From Chloroflexota bacterium (GTDB taxonomy: Bacteria > Chloroflexota > Limnocylindria > Limnocylindrales > CSP1-4), in assembly GCA_021813655.1 (NCBI GenBank), contig JAKAJU010000049.1:1-32872 (forward strand): DNA of 32,872 bases, written 5' to 3'. The number at the start of each line of letters is the position of its first letter. Within the stretch, counting starts at the first letter, position 1. The notes beneath the pieces are model-generated. The model had not been told where the DNA came from, did no database searches, and saw only the letters and a program-made list of their open reading frames with translations. This document shows, one piece after another, positions 24,003 through 30,653 of the stretch. Position numbers and translations under genes: made by a program.

Positions 24003-24755
24003 GTGGATCTCTTCGTCGCGGGCGCCGGGCCCGCGTACACGGCGCGGCCGGGCGCCGTCGGCGCCGCGTACCTGCTCACCGAGGACGGGCACGCGATCGT
24101 CCTCGACCTGGGGCACGGCGCATACGCCCGGCTCGCCGGCGCCCGTGAGCCCAGCACGCTCGACGCGGTCATCGTGAGCCACCTCCACCCGGACCACTTC
24201 GTCGATCTCGTGCCACTCCGCCATTACCTCCGGTACGAGTTCGAGCCGCCGCGCCGCGTGCGTGTCGTGGCCCCGCTCGGTCTCGACCGGCGCCTCGATG
24301 ATCTTCATGGCGAGCCCGGCTTCTCCGCCGAGACGCTCGACGTGGAGGTGCTGCAACCGGGCGTGAGGACGATCGGGCCATTCGCCGTTGAGGCGCGCCG
24401 CGTCACGCACACCGACGACAGCTACGCATTCCGCGTCACCGCGGTGGCCCGGCCGGCGTCGCCCGGCCTCGTCTACAGCGGGGACTGCGGCAGGGGGGAC
24501 GACCTCGTGCCGCTCATCCGGACGGGCGACGCGCTGCTCGTCGAGGCGTCGTTCGGGACGGGTCCCGTCCCCGTCGGCGATCTGCACCTCGACGCCGCGG
24601 CCGTCACACGTGCCGCGAGCGCGGGCGGAGCCGGGCGCGTCCTCCTCACGCACATCCTCGGGACGTACGATCCCGACGCGGTGGTGGCCAGCGTACGCGC
24701 GGGGTTCGCCGGGGACGTGCGGGCCGTCGCGCCCGGAGACCTCATCCCGGTCTGA
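24003..24755 (+). CDS. Metallo-beta-lactamase-fold hydrolase (RNase Z-like subgroup)
   Basis: 250 residues. The zinc motif HLHPDH occurs in VIVSHLHPDHFVDLVPL. Further ligand regions are HTDDSYAFRV, the aspartate in VYSGDCG, EASF and a final histidine in LLTHILGTYDP. The overall layout, with PPRRVRVVAPLG after the first zinc motif, resembles the RNase Z / arylsulfatase-like subgroup, which hydrolyses phosphodiesters or other esters. The precise substrate cannot be told; true tRNase Z has extra elements I cannot confirm. It appears leaderless. It is the last gene on the plus strand before a strong two-way terminator. Confidence 0.8.
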   Translation: MDLFVAGAGPAYTARPGAVGAAYLLTEDGHAIVLDLGHGAYARLAGAREPSTLDAVIVSHLHPDHFVDLVPLRHYLRYEFEPPRRVRVVAPLGLDRRLDDLHGEPGFSAETLDVEVLQPGVRTIGPFAVEARRVTHTDDSYAFRVTAVARPASPGLVYSGDCGRGDDLVPLIRTGDALLVEASFGTGPVPVGDLHLDAAAVTRAASAGGAGRVLLTHILGTYDPDAVVASVRAGFAGDVRAVAPGDLIPV

Positions 24756-24794
24756 CCGGGCGTCGGCCGGGACGTACCTGGGACCGACGGACAT

Positions 24795-24832
24795 GAAGAG
24801 ACGGGGCCCGGATGACCGGGCCCCGTCTCTTC
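24795..24832. terminator. Two-way hairpin terminator between the MBL gene and surface protein A
   Basis: A perfect 17-bp stem, arms 24795-24811 and 24816-24832 (core ACGGGGCCCGG), loop ATGA. It separates the convergent MBL gene and gene A. A second hairpin, CTCGGCG (24835-24841) / CGCCGAG (24851-24857), lies between it and the A stop codon. The whole block resembles the one after gene C at 29199-29259. Confidence 0.85.
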
Positions 24833-24879
24833 GACTCGGCGCTCGGGGGTCGCCGAGCTGCGTTCGCCGGCGCCGGGCG

Positions 24880-25950
24880 CTAGCGGCGGCGGGCCGTCAC
24901 CGGCGTGAGGACCAGGAGCGTCCCGAGGATCGCGGCCATGGCCAGGAGGACGATCCGCCACGTTCCGTCGCTCGGGGTCCCGGTCGTGCCGCCGGTGGAG
25001 GTCGGCGGCGGGGTCACGTGGGGGGCGGACGTGATCGCTTCGACACTTCCCTCGGGGGAGGAGGCCTCAGGCGTGCCCTGGGTCGGGAGCACCGATCCGG
25101 TCGGCGGGACCGACGGGGGCTGCGTGGCCGGCGTGGCCGGCGGCTCCGTCGGGAAGGACGGGAACGGCGGCTCGGTCGGGAAGGTCTCGGTCGAGGCCGT
25201 CGTCGTGGTGGCCGTCGTCGTCTGGGTCGTCTCGCTGGTGGTCGTGTCCGACGTCGTCGTGGCGCTGGTGGTCGTGTCCGACGTCGTCGTGGCGCTGGTG
25301 GTCGTGTCCGAGGTCGTCGTGTCGGACGTCGTCGTGTCGGACGTCGTCGTGTCCGAGGTCGTGGTGTCCGACGTCGTCGTGGCGCTGGTGGTCGTGTCCG
25401 AGGTCGTGGTGTCCGACGTCGTCGTGTCCGACGTCGTGGTGTCCGACGTCGTCGTGTCCGACGTCGTGGTGTCCGACGTCGTGGTGTCCGACGTCGTGGT
25501 GTCCGACGTGGTCGTCGACGTCGTCTCGGCCGGGTCGCAGAAGATGATGTGGCTGATCTGCTTGTCGCCGCCCGGGCCACCCGGGTCGTACGCGTTGTTC
25601 CCGTTCGTGTCTGCCCAGACGGTCTGGCCGGCCTGCGGGCTCGCGCCGAAGATCGTGTTCGCGTAGGTCCCGGAGCCCGACTTCACGATGACCTTGCTGT
25701 AGTTCGCCTGGAGCACGTACGAGCTGCCGCCGGGCTCATCGAGCTTGGAGCCGGTGGCACACCAGTACGAGACCTGGTTGGCGTCGTTCGAGAACGCCTC
25801 GTGGCCTGTGACGGTGGCGTAGTTGGCTGTCGCGGCGACCGTCGCGGCGCCCGGGCCCACGAGGGCGAGCCCGATCATGCCGGCGACGGCCACCCAGCCG
25901 ATGGTTCGGAAGACGGTCGCGTTGCGCGGCGACCGGGAGCGAGTGTTCAC
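24880..25950 (-). CDS. Surface stalk protein A: secreted domain, TTTSD repeat stalk, C-terminal anchor
   Basis: 356 residues. Signal/membrane segment (14-40, FRTIGWVAVAGMIGLALVGP). An outer domain of ~100 residues contains two Cys (SYWCATG; SHIIFCDP), a Ca-site-like DTNGNNAYD and a likely fold-defining SKVIVKSGSG. This recalls small extracellular domains ending in a SH-I-x-FC motif in LPXTG-type surface proteins. A stalk of about 19 TTTSD/A/E units follows, then PTEPPFPSFPTEPPA, and a tail TPPPTSTGG...PSDGTWR-hydrophobic-TARRR resembling a cell-wall sorting signal. Start: GTG 25950 with GGGGGG 8 nt upstream. Function unknown: probably a wall- or membrane-anchored adhesin-like protein. Paralogous to B and C. 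Confidence 0.8.
   Translation of the reverse strand: MNTRSRSPRNATVFRTIGWVAVAGMIGLALVGPGAATVAATANYATVTGHEAFSNDANQVSYWCATGSKLDEPGGSSYVLQANYSKVIVKSGSGTYANTIFGASPQAGQTVWADTNGNNAYDPGGPGGDKQISHIIFCDPAETTSTTTSDTTTSDTTTSDTTTSDTTTSDTTTSDTTTSDTTTSDTTTSATTTSDTTTSDTTTSDTTTSDTTTSDTTTSATTTSDTTTSATTTSDTTTSETTQTTTATTTTASTETFPTEPPFPSFPTEPPATPATQPPSVPPTGSVLPTQGTPEASSPEGSVEAITSAPHVTPPPTSTGGTTGTPSDGTWRIVLLAMAAILGTLLVLTPVTARRR
25228..25513 (-). repeat. 15-bp minisatellite encoding the TTTSD stalk
   Basis: About 19 tandem in-frame units of 15 bp (typical unit on the plus strand GTCGTCGTGTCCGAC), each encoding Thr-Thr-Thr-Ser-Asp with some Ala or Glu variants. Some units differ by single synonymous changes. The array can gain or lose units without a frameshift. 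Confidence 0.85.
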
Positions 25951-26043
25951 CGTATCCACCCCCCGAGAGCGGATGCGGGACGCTTGCGCGGCCCTGGAGC
26001 TTCGTGGCCGATCAGCCGACCGGCGCGTTAAGGATGCCCGTAA

Positions 26044-26072
26044 GTACCGGTCGGGTCCATGACTTCGGGGCC
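26044..26072 (-). promoter_or_regulatory. Conserved upstream box of gene A
   Basis: On the minus strand: GTCATGGACCCGACCGGTAC, starting 94 nt upstream of the A start codon as measured from its downstream edge. The same box precedes B and C at 97 and 98 nt. A TACTTA follows directly and could be the -10 region. Confidence 0.5.
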
Positions 26073-26235
26073 ACGGGACGTCCGTTCCGTCGACACCTGT
26101 CAACGAACGGGGCCAGGGCGGTGCGCGGCGTCAACGAACCGGGACCCTGGTACCGGTGGACCGGCTGACCACCGGCGCTCCCCGGTACTCCCCGTGAGCG
26201 GTACCTGGGTACCCGCTGTGACCCCCCGAAATGCC

Positions 26236-26273
26236 CGGAGGTCGGGTCCGCGTGTGCCCGGACCCGACCTCCG
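26236..26273 (-). terminator. Hairpin terminator of surface protein B
   Basis: A perfect 15-bp stem (arms 26236-26250 and 26259-26273; begins CGGAGGTCGGG) with an 8-nt loop, 43 nt after the B stop codon. On the minus strand it is followed by GGCATTTCGG. It differs in sequence from the terminators of A and C but takes the same place. Confidence 0.75.
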
Positions 26274-26315
26274 CTGCCCCGGCGCCGACGGCGCCGGATC
26301 CGGATCGAGTGCTCG

Positions 26316-27326
26316 CTACCGGCGGCGCGACGCCGCTGGTGTGAGGACCAGGACCACGCCGAGGAGGCCGGCCAGCACGATCAGGGCGAGCCGCCAGGCG
26401 CCGTCGCTCGGCATGCCCAGCATCGAGCCGGCCGACGTGGGCGGCGGCGTGGCCCCGGGCTTGCCCGTGACGCCGGCGACACCGCCCTCAGGAGTGGACT
26501 GAGGCGGTCCGGCGGTCTGCGTCGGGAGGACGGAACCGGTCGGAGTCGCGGTCGGCGGCTCGATCTGGGGCGACGCGGGCGGCTCGGTGGGGAAGGACGG
26601 GAAGGGCGGCTCGGTCGGCGGGTTCGTCGGCGGGTTCGTGCTGGTGGTCGAGGTCGAGCTCGTGGTCGACGACGACGTGCCCGAGGTGGTCGACGTGGTG
26701 TCCGTCGTGCTCGACGTGGTGTCCGTCGTGCTCGACGTCGTGTCGGACGTGGTGCTGGCGGACGTCGTCGTGTCGGACGTGGTGGAGGTCGTGTCCGTCG
26801 AGGACGACGAAGTGTCCGTCGAGGAGCTCGTCTCGGTGGACTCGGTGGACTCGGTGGTGTCGGACGTCTCCGTCGAGGATGAGCTGGACGTGGTCTCGCT
26901 CGACTCGGTGGTCGAGCTGGACTCCGACGTGGTGCCAGAGGACTCGGTCGTGTCCGACGACTCGGTGGACTCGCTCGTCGAGCTGGACTCCGACGTCGAG
27001 GAGGACTCCTGGCTCGAGGTCGTGTGAGTGGAGGACGAGGTAGAGCAGTCCGTAAGACTCTGGATCCCGGCGCCATGCACCGCGCCGTCGTCCTCGCAGC
27101 ATCCACCGCCGGCATCCTGGATCGCGAGATCCTCGCCGCAGCCGTCGGTCGACGAGTGGTGGGTCGTGGTCGAGGAGCTCTCCCCGTCTCCGTTGACGCG
27201 CCCCGACGCAAGGACGCCACCGGTCCCCGGACCGACGAGCGCGAGGCCGACGAGACCGGCGACAGCGATCCAGCCGAGCCAGCGGAAGAGGTTGACCCTG
27301 CCTGGGGAACGCGAGGCGGGCTTCAT
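26316..27326 (-). CDS. Surface stalk protein B: mostly Ser/Thr low-complexity, C-terminal anchor
   Basis: 336 residues. The N-terminus (FRWLGWIAVAGLVGLALVGP) and C-terminus (PPPTSAGSMLGMPSDGAWR-hydrophobic-ASRRR) match A and C. Between them is no large globular domain: a short Cys-rich stretch (DGCGEDLAIQDAGGGCCEDDG, four Cys), then about 150 residues of Ser/Thr with Glu and Asp (SSTSESSSTSESTESSDTTE), then PTEPPFPSFPTEPPA. ATG 27326 has AAGGATG upstream (~9 nt). Probably a wall- or membrane-anchored mucin-like protein. It lies 270 nt downstream of the O-mannosyltransferase-like gene on the same strand, and each has its own leader. Confidence 0.72.
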   Translation of the reverse strand: MKPASRSPGRVNLFRWLGWIAVAGLVGLALVGPGTGGVLASGRVNGDGESSSTTTHHSSTDGCGEDLAIQDAGGGCCEDDGAVHGAGIQSLTDCSTSSSTHTTSSQESSSTSESSSTSESTESSDTTESSGTTSESSSTTESSETTSSSSSTETSDTTESTESTETSSSTDTSSSSTDTTSTTSDTTTSASTTSDTTSSTTDTTSSTTDTTSTTSGTSSSTTSSTSTTSTNPPTNPPTEPPFPSFPTEPPASPQIEPPTATPTGSVLPTQTAGPPQSTPEGGVAGVTGKPGATPPPTSAGSMLGMPSDGAWRLALIVLAGLLGVVLVLTPAASRRR

Positions 27327-27422
27327 CGATACGCATCCTTCGGGATCGGTCCGGGACCGCATGCGCCGCCCCGGGGATGATTGATGCCGGCCAGGGGGAC
27401 GGCCGCGAAAGGGTGCCGGATG

Positions 27423-27450
27423 GTACCGGTCGAGTCCAGTACTTTCGGCC
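27423..27450 (-). promoter_or_regulatory. Conserved upstream box of gene B
   Basis: On the minus strand: GTACTGGACTCGACCGGTAC, followed by CATCC, 97 nt before the B start. It closely matches the A box at 26044-26072 and partly the C box at 30485-30504. TACCAT could be the -10 hexamer. Confidence 0.5.
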
Positions 27451-27596
27451 TTACAGAACGCCTTCACGCGGAACCGGCAGCCGCTGGCCCGCGCCTCGGT
27501 GGTGCACGACGGCAACGGGTGCCACGGGGCGCGAGGCCGCTGACCGCCGCCGTTCGTCGTCGGACATCGGGCGCCGGCGGCTCCGGTGCGCTGCTG

Positions 27597-29045
27597 TCAG
27601 GGGATCTGGCGGAAGGGGAAGTACGCGAGGAAGCCGACGAGGTAGACGACGACGAACCCGTACGTCACGAACCGCGGGAGCCCGGATCGTCGCAGGAGGA
27701 TGGCGACGCCGATCGCGATGGCGGGGACCACCGGCAGGAAGTAGTAGAGGTACGTGACCCGACCGGCGAAGAAGACGAGCAGGCAGTACGGCAGGAAGCT
27801 GGCTCCCGCCCACACGAGGCTCCACGCGGCGAGCCGATGCCGCTTCCGAACCGCGAGCCAGGTCGCGAACAGGAAGGCGAGCGGCATCGCGCCGATGAGG
27901 ATCGGGTTGAGCTTCCCGCGGAAGTCGATCGTCGCCCGCTGCGCCACGATCTGCTCGCCGGACTTCACCGTGACGTTGACGCGCAGGTAGTTGATGTCGC
28001 AGTCGTTGACGAGCCACAGCCACGGCGGGCTGTCGATCCCGGGGCACGAGCCGGGCTGGCCCGCCGAGGACTTCAGGTTCGTCCCGTACGAGACCATGTG
28101 CTGGAGGTGCGCGATCGGCCCGGGCTGATCCGTGAACCGCATGTCGAGGATCCAGAGCCCGCCGAGTGTGACGACAGAAAACGCCACGACGAGCGACGCG
28201 ACCGGTCGGAAGTCGCGCAGCCGCACCTTCCTCCTCGTCCACCACTCCGCGAGCAGGAGCAGGCCGGCCCAGACGAGGAGGGCGAGGAGCCCGTAGAGGG
28301 CGGTGAGCTTGAACAGCATCCCCACGCCGACGAGCGCGCCAGCCGCGAGCCATCGACCTTTGAGCGAGAGCCATGCCGCGAGCAGGATCGGCGCGAGGAC
28401 CATCATGTCCAGCGTCCCGATCCGCGAGTGGACGAGCATGAGGTTGTCGAACGCGGCGAGCCCGACGGCCAGGACGCCGAGCCACGCCGACTCGCCGGCG
28501 GCCCGGACGATCAGGTAGACGGCCACCAGCGTGGTCATCCCCGCGATGAGGCTCGGCAGCCTCCAGCCGATCCCGTTGTCGCCGAAGACGAGCATCGAGA
28601 TGGCCATGAGCACCTTGCCGAGCGGAGGGTGCTCCGTGTTCGGGTCGAGGCCGGCGACCGAGCCGGCGTAGTGCGCGCCCTCCGGGACGGCCCACCCGAG
28701 GATCGTCCGCGCAGCGTTGACGTAATACGACTCGTCGAAGACCAGGCTGCCCCGGGGCAGGTCCAGCCAGATGATGCGGACCGCGAAGGCCGCGATAAGG
28801 ACGATGGCCAGAGCCTGCCCGGGGTCTCCGAGGTTCTCCTGCAGGCGCAGGGTGAGCGGGTTCGAGGAGATCCTCGACGCCACACGGCCGATCGCCCCCC
28901 ATCGGGCGATATCCGGAGCCGGGGGCGCGGACGTGGTCGGCGGCGGACCTTCGGTCGCGGGCGCACGCGGCGCACGCGACCCTTCGGCCGCGGCGGCCCC
29001 ACCCGTCGATCGTGTGACATCCACCGAACGGATCCCTCCAGCCAC
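27597..29045 (-). CDS. Protein O-mannosyltransferase-like membrane glycosyltransferase (GT39/PMT family)
   Basis: 482 residues. The N-terminal ~60 residues are low-complexity and cytoplasmic. About ten membrane segments follow. Family hallmarks: the acidic pair in LVFDESYYVNAARTIL (about residue 100) and the HPPLGK motif in NTEHPPLGKVLMAISML (about 135), as in PMT proteins. Those enzymes transfer mannose from polyprenyl-phosphate-mannose to Ser/Thr of secreted proteins. The large outer loop has two Cys (PGSCPGIDSPP; VNDCDINYLR). The related ArnT family is less likely given HPPLGK. Start GTG 29045; TACTCT (29062-29057) is a possible -10 box 11 nt upstream. It is flanked by three Ser/Thr-rich surface proteins on the same strand, its likely acceptors (inference). 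Confidence 0.85.
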   Translation of the reverse strand: MAGGIRSVDVTRSTGGAAAAEGSRAPRAPATEGPPPTTSAPPAPDIARWGAIGRVASRISSNPLTLRLQENLGDPGQALAIVLIAAFAVRIIWLDLPRGSLVFDESYYVNAARTILGWAVPEGAHYAGSVAGLDPNTEHPPLGKVLMAISMLVFGDNGIGWRLPSLIAGMTTLVAVYLIVRAAGESAWLGVLAVGLAAFDNLMLVHSRIGTLDMMVLAPILLAAWLSLKGRWLAAGALVGVGMLFKLTALYGLLALLVWAGLLLLAEWWTRRKVRLRDFRPVASLVVAFSVVTLGGLWILDMRFTDQPGPIAHLQHMVSYGTNLKSSAGQPGSCPGIDSPPWLWLVNDCDINYLRVNVTVKSGEQIVAQRATIDFRGKLNPILIGAMPLAFLFATWLAVRKRHRLAAWSLVWAGASFLPYCLLVFFAGRVTYLYYFLPVVPAIAIGVAILLRRSGLPRFVTYGFVVVYLVGFLAYFPFRQIP

Positions 29046-29056
29046 GCTGCCGGCAC

Positions 29057-29062
29057 AGAGTA
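29057..29062 (-). promoter_or_regulatory. Putative -10 box of the PMT-like gene
   Basis: TACTCT on the minus strand, 11 nt before GTG 29045, in the gap after the C terminator. No -35 hexamer is evident. If used, the leader would be about 4 nt. Confidence 0.3.
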
Positions 29063-29198
29063 GGCGATGGATCCAGCAGGGGATGCGCCGCCACCGCGTG
29101 GCCGTGGCCGCCGGGTCGCCGGCAGCGCGTCGCGCCGGTCGCCTCCCGGTCGCGCCGCGCGGCCAGGGCTCGCGACGGCGGGCTGTCAGAGATGCGAA

Positions 29199-29230
29199 GA
29201 GGCGGGGCCCGGGTACCCGGGCCCCGCCTC
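29199..29230 (-). terminator. Hairpin terminator of surface protein C
   Basis: A 32-nt perfect palindrome (arm GAGGCGGGGCCCGGGT). A second hairpin, ACTCGGCG (29235-29242) / CGCCGAGT (29252-29259), lies between it and the C stop. The block is about 85% identical over ~43 nt to that after gene A, implying duplication of gene plus terminator. It closes C before the PMT-like gene. Confidence 0.8.
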
Positions 29231-29274
29231 GTCTACTCGGCGCTCGGGGGACGCCGAGTGGATGAGCGAACTGA

Positions 29275-30387
29275 CTACCTGCGGCGGCGCGAGGTCGCCG
29301 GAGTGAGGACGAGGACCATCGCGAGGAGCCCGGCCATCGCGATGAGCGCGATCCGCCAGGAGCCGTCGCTCGGCGTCCCGGTGTCGCCCGTCGAGGTGGG
29401 CGGCGGCGTCGTGCGCGGCTTGCTCGTCACGCCCGCGACCTCACCGGAGGGCGAGGAGGTGGTCTCCGCGACCGACCCGGTCGGGGACGGCGGCGCGGTC
29501 TGCGGCGTGGCCGGCGGCTCGGTCGGGAACGACGGGAACGGCGGCTCGGTCGGGAAGGTCTCCGTTGTGAGCGCCGTCGTCGTCGTGGTGGTGGTCGTGG
29601 TCGTCGGCTGCGTCGTCGTGGTGGTGGTCGTGGTCGTCGGCTGCGTCGTCGTGGTGGTGGTCTCTGTGGTGGTCGTCGGCTGAGTCGTCGTGGTGGTGGT
29701 CTCGGTCGTCGTCGTCGACTCAGTGGTCGTCGTGGGCTCGGTCGTCGTGGTGGTGGTCTCGGTCGTCGTGGTGGTGGTCTCGGTCGTCGTCGACGTCGTC
29801 GGTTGCGTCGTGGTGGTGGTCGTCGTCGTGGTCGCCGCCTCGACCTTGAAGTTGTCCGACTTCCTCGTGCCGCCGCCGAAGTCGGGCAGCTGGCTGACGG
29901 TGACCTTGTACTCACCGCCGGCGTTCGTCGTGTCAAGGTAGCCCTGGGTCCTGAAGTCCGGCGGCTGCTTGACGACGGACCAGAGCTGGTAGCAGTGATC
30001 CATCTTGCCGCCGACGACAAGGATGTTCGCGGATTGGCTCAGGCCGAGGAGGTCGCCACCGGGCGATTCCACCTTGACCCAGTAGTTGCCGTCCGGGAGC
30101 CCGTTCTTTCCGCCGCCGCTCGGTCCGCCGTTGAGGTAGACGTCGGTCTTGAGTGCGAAATGGTTGAGATCGACGCCGCCGCAGGTGACGTCCGTCGTCC
30201 AGATCGCACCCGGGTTCCCACCGGGCGCGTCCGTGGTCGCGGTCCCGCTCCTGTACTGGGACGCGGCCGCCGCACCCGTGGATGGCCCGATCAGGGCAAG
30301 GCCCAGCATGCCGGCCACCGCCAGCCAGCCGAACGCCCGGAAGAGGCGCGTCCGCCCGACCCCGCGGCGGGAGCCTGTGCTATCCAT
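29275..30387 (-). CDS. Surface stalk protein C: outer domain, Thr-rich stalk, C-terminal anchor
   Basis: 370 residues. Signal/membrane segment (FRAFGWLAVAGMLGLALIGP). The outer domain of about 165 residues contains KTDVYLNGGPSGGG, LPDGNYWVKVESPGGDLLG and TTNAGGEYKVTVSQLP, resembling beta-sandwich (prealbumin-like) domains of other LPXTG-type surface proteins. A nearly pure Thr stalk follows (Thr runs broken by Glu, Gln, Pro), then PTEPPFPSFPTEPPA and the tail PPPTSTGDTGTPSDGSWR-hydrophobic-TSRRRR. ATG 30387 has GGGGAG at 8 nt. Two Cys lie in the outer domain (VTCGGVD; DHCYQLW). A likely adhesin or surface-layer component; role unknown. Confidence 0.8.
   Translation of the reverse strand: MDSTGSRRGVGRTRLFRAFGWLAVAGMLGLALIGPSTGAAAASQYRSGTATTDAPGGNPGAIWTTDVTCGGVDLNHFALKTDVYLNGGPSGGGKNGLPDGNYWVKVESPGGDLLGLSQSANILVVGGKMDHCYQLWSVVKQPPDFRTQGYLDTTNAGGEYKVTVSQLPDFGGGTRKSDNFKVEAATTTTTTTTTQPTTSTTTETTTTTTETTTTTTEPTTTTESTTTTETTTTTTQPTTTTETTTTTTQPTTTTTTTTTQPTTTTTTTTTTALTTETFPTEPPFPSFPTEPPATPQTAPPSPTGSVAETTSSPSGEVAGVTSKPRTTPPPTSTGDTGTPSDGSWRIALIAMAGLLAMVLVLTPATSRRRR
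29570..29845 (-). repeat. Imperfect repeats encoding the Thr stalk of protein C
   Basis: GTCGTCGTGGTGGTGGTC-like repeats with breaks, encoding Thr runs separated by Glu, Gln or Pro (TTTTTETTTTTTQP-like). Less regular than the array in gene A and without a single fixed unit. Confidence 0.7.
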
Positions 30388-30484
30388 GGAAGTCACTCCC
30401 CGAATAGAGACGGACAAAGGTGATGAGTCCGGTGCCGCGGTAGACCTAATGACCTACCTAGCAGCCTGACAATGCTGACGCATC

Positions 30485-30504
30485 GTACCAGTGCCGTCTA
30501 GCAC
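30485..30504 (-). promoter_or_regulatory. Conserved upstream box of gene C
   Basis: On the minus strand GTGCTAGACGGCACTGGTAC, matching the B box at 14 of 20 positions, 98 nt before the C start. TACGAT at its end may be a -10 box. Between this box and the start lies an AGGTC direct repeat (30440-30460 region). Confidence 0.4.
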
Positions 30505-30528
30505 GAAAGGATGAGAGAAGTGACATTC

Positions 30529-30546
30529 GGCCCCCTGTCAGGGGCC
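30529..30546. other. Short hairpin between gene C promoter and argS
   Basis: Stem GGCCCC/GGGGCC, loop CTGTCA, in the divergent gap between gene C and argS. It may insulate the two promoters or be an operator-like palindrome. No other evidence. Confidence 0.3.
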
Positions 30547-30653
30547 CTCCAGACTCTGATCCGGTGCCCGTGTGCACCGATCCGATGCACCGCATCGGGA
30601 CGTGTCCCGTACCCGGTACGATGACCGCCGTCCACCACAGCTCCGGAGGCATC

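Larger units (their letters stand above)
25951..26315. other. Gap between genes A and B
   Basis: 366 nt without a gene. It holds the leader of A, its upstream box (26044-26072) and the terminator of B (26236-26273). Between them (26110-26225) several GGTACC/ACCGG-like repeats occur (GGTACCGG, GGTACCTGGGTACC) with no clear function. Confidence 0.5.

Noticed and set aside
24905-25666. Plus-strand open frame of VVVSDVVV-type repeats, opposite surface protein A (similar frames opposite B and C)
   Set aside because: It is only the complement of the Thr/Ser stalk repeats. It has no signal peptide or ribosome site, and the minus-strand genes have starts, signal segments and terminators.
28903-28920. 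GGGCGATATCCGG inside the PMT-like gene, resembling the array core at 32.6 kb
   Set aside because: A single copy within coding sequence and lacking the rest of the 40-bp unit. Not counted as part of the array.
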